Translations under genes and position numbers: made by a program
Assembly (NCBI GenBank): GCA_031257235.1
Contig: JAIRPA010000177.1
Coordinates: forward strand, 1-6,359
Length of the DNA: 6,359 nucleotides
Reading direction: 5' to 3'
Source of the DNA: Burkholderiales bacterium
GTDB lineage: Bacteria; Pseudomonadota; Gammaproteobacteria; Burkholderiales; Casimicrobiaceae
Shown: piece by piece, positions 5,406 through 6,359 of the stretch
How positions within the stretch are numbered: position 1 is the first letter of the stretch
Layout: each line of letters begins with the position of its first letter
The notes under the pieces: model-generated
The model's input: only the letters and a program-made list of their open reading frames with translations
Databases searched by the model: none
What the model was told of the DNA's origin: nothing

Positions 5406-6359
5406 ATGCCGAATATTGAACCATTATTACAACCAATCAGTGCCGACCATCCTTCCGGTGAGGATATGAGTTTTTCTGCCGAGTTTGACACCATCAAACA
5501 GGCGCGTGTCTCGGACGATCCAAAATTAGAGCAGGGCGATTGGGAGACAGACCTCAAAGAAGCCGATTGGAGTTTGGTCTCTAAAACCGCCGAAAAACTT
5601 TTAACCGAAAAAACCAAAGACTTACGTGTGATCGGTTGGCTGATCGAAGGCTGGACGAAAACACAAGGGTTTGCGGGGTTGGCTGCCGGCATGGATGTGT
5701 TGAGCGGCATTTGCAAAAACTTTTGGGAAACCTTATATCCACGCGTGGACGGCGAAGAAGAAGAGGGGACGGAACTGCGCGCCGGAAACGTTGCGTGGAT
5801 TGTCGATAATTTGATCGAATTGGCCAAAGCCGTTCCGTTGACGCGCGTCGAAGGCGGCATGTATGGTTATCTTTTTTGGGAAGCGGCGATGAAACTCGCC
5901 AATGATATTAAACGCTCGCCCAACGATGCGGTCACTTTGTCGAAAAACCGGCTCACGCTGGAAGAATTTAACGTGGCTCGCACCAACACGCCGCCGGCTT
6001 TTTATAAAGACTTATATCAGCATGTTCTGTTGGTTGAAGAGAGCACCCAAAACCTCGTTGCGGTGTTGAATGAAACGATGGGCAATGCCGCGCCTTCGTT
6101 GACCCCTTTTAAACAGCTTTCAAAAAATATCCTTGACCTTGTTCGTCGTTTTGCGCGTGAGGCGGGGGTTTTGATTGAAGATGAACCCGCCGAAGAAACA
6201 AGCGGCGACACCGAAAACGCCTCCCACGAAAAACCGGCTTCAATCGGCGGCGCGATTGCGTCGCGCAAACAAGCACTCGATCAATTACGCGCCATCGCGG
6301 CTTATTTTCGTGAGACGGAGCCGCACAGTCCGGTGGCTTATCTGGCGGAAAAGGCGGCG
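5406..6359 (+). CDS. tssA: TssA (ImpA N-terminal domain family), 3' partial
   Basis: T6SS assembly protein acting in the cytoplasm at the baseplate or distal sheath end, where TssA-family proteins prime or cap tube and sheath polymerisation. The frame is open from ATG 5406 to the window edge, giving 318 codons with no stop. The N-terminus MPNIEPLLQPIS then SGEDMSFSAEFDTIKQAR (residues 17-34) is the classic start of the ImpA_N domain. It continues with GDWETDLKEADW, VIGWLIEGW and KNFWETLYPRVDGEEEEGTE, all characteristic of the family. A charged, probably flexible linker (about 262-282) follows. The last visible part, RKQALDQLRAIAAYFRETEP followed by HSPVAYLAEKAA (287-318), matches the C-terminal TssA/VasJ-type segment that usually ends soon after with a tryptophan-containing tail. 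Probably only a few tens of residues are missing. The start is supported by AAGGAA six bases upstream. It lies 123 bases after tssH beyond a terminator, so it may be transcribed partly on its own. Confidence 0.93.
   Translation, partial: MPNIEPLLQPISADHPSGEDMSFSAEFDTIKQARVSDDPKLEQGDWETDLKEADWSLVSKTAEKLLTEKTKDLRVIGWLIEGWTKTQGFAGLAAGMDVLSGICKNFWETLYPRVDGEEEEGTELRAGNVAWIVDNLIELAKAVPLTRVEGGMYGYLFWEAAMKLANDIKRSPNDAVTLSKNRLTLEEFNVARTNTPPAFYKDLYQHVLLVEESTQNLVAVLNETMGNAAPSLTPFKQLSKNILDLVRRFAREAGVLIEDEPAEETSGDTENASHEKPASIGGAIASRKQALDQLRAIAAYFRETEPHSPVAYLAEKAA

Noticed and set aside
5378..5860. 160-codon open frame on the minus strand
   Set aside because: It lies opposite the well-supported tssA and shows no recognisable family features, so it is an antisense shadow.

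Overview
This window is a slice of a type VI secretion system (T6SS) gene cluster of the proteobacterial type. All genes lie on the + strand. Base composition is moderate, and Shine-Dalgarno sites and Rho-independent-type terminators are evident. The protein sequences suggest a beta- or gammaproteobacterium. The genus cannot be fixed from this stretch, and no lineage-specific uptake sequence was found.

Layout from left to right: (1) 1-450, the 3' end of a gene for a TPR-repeat protein with a low-complexity Pro/Ser/Gln-rich tail. (2) 479-998, tssB (VipA/HsiB), the small sheath subunit, split by an apparent single-base insertion near 788. (3) 991-2481, tssC (VipB/HsiC), the large sheath subunit, overlapping the true end of tssB by 8 bases. 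(4) 2482-2573, a gap with a strong hairpin terminator. (5) 2574-5282, tssH (clpV), the double-AAA+ sheath-disassembly ATPase. (6) 5283-5405, a gap with two tandem structures: a terminator with two possible pairings and a perfect 12-bp inverted repeat. (7) 5406 to the window end, the start of tssA, truncated by the window edge probably shortly before its C-terminus.

TssB and TssC co-assemble into the contractile sheath. TssA caps or primes sheath polymerisation. TssH recycles contracted sheath by extracting TssC. The window therefore holds the sheath assembly and recycling module. The tube protein (Hcp), baseplate, spike and membrane-complex genes are not here and must lie outside it. No effector or immunity gene was seen.

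The most notable observation is the tssB frameshift. The two reading frames together rebuild a normal TssB of about 172 residues, so this is either a real lesion that would disable the sheath or a base-calling/assembly error. Secondary points are the compact tssB-tssC-tssH-tssA order, the terminators that split the cluster, and the inverted repeats upstream of tssA. I see no evidence for a previously undescribed system.
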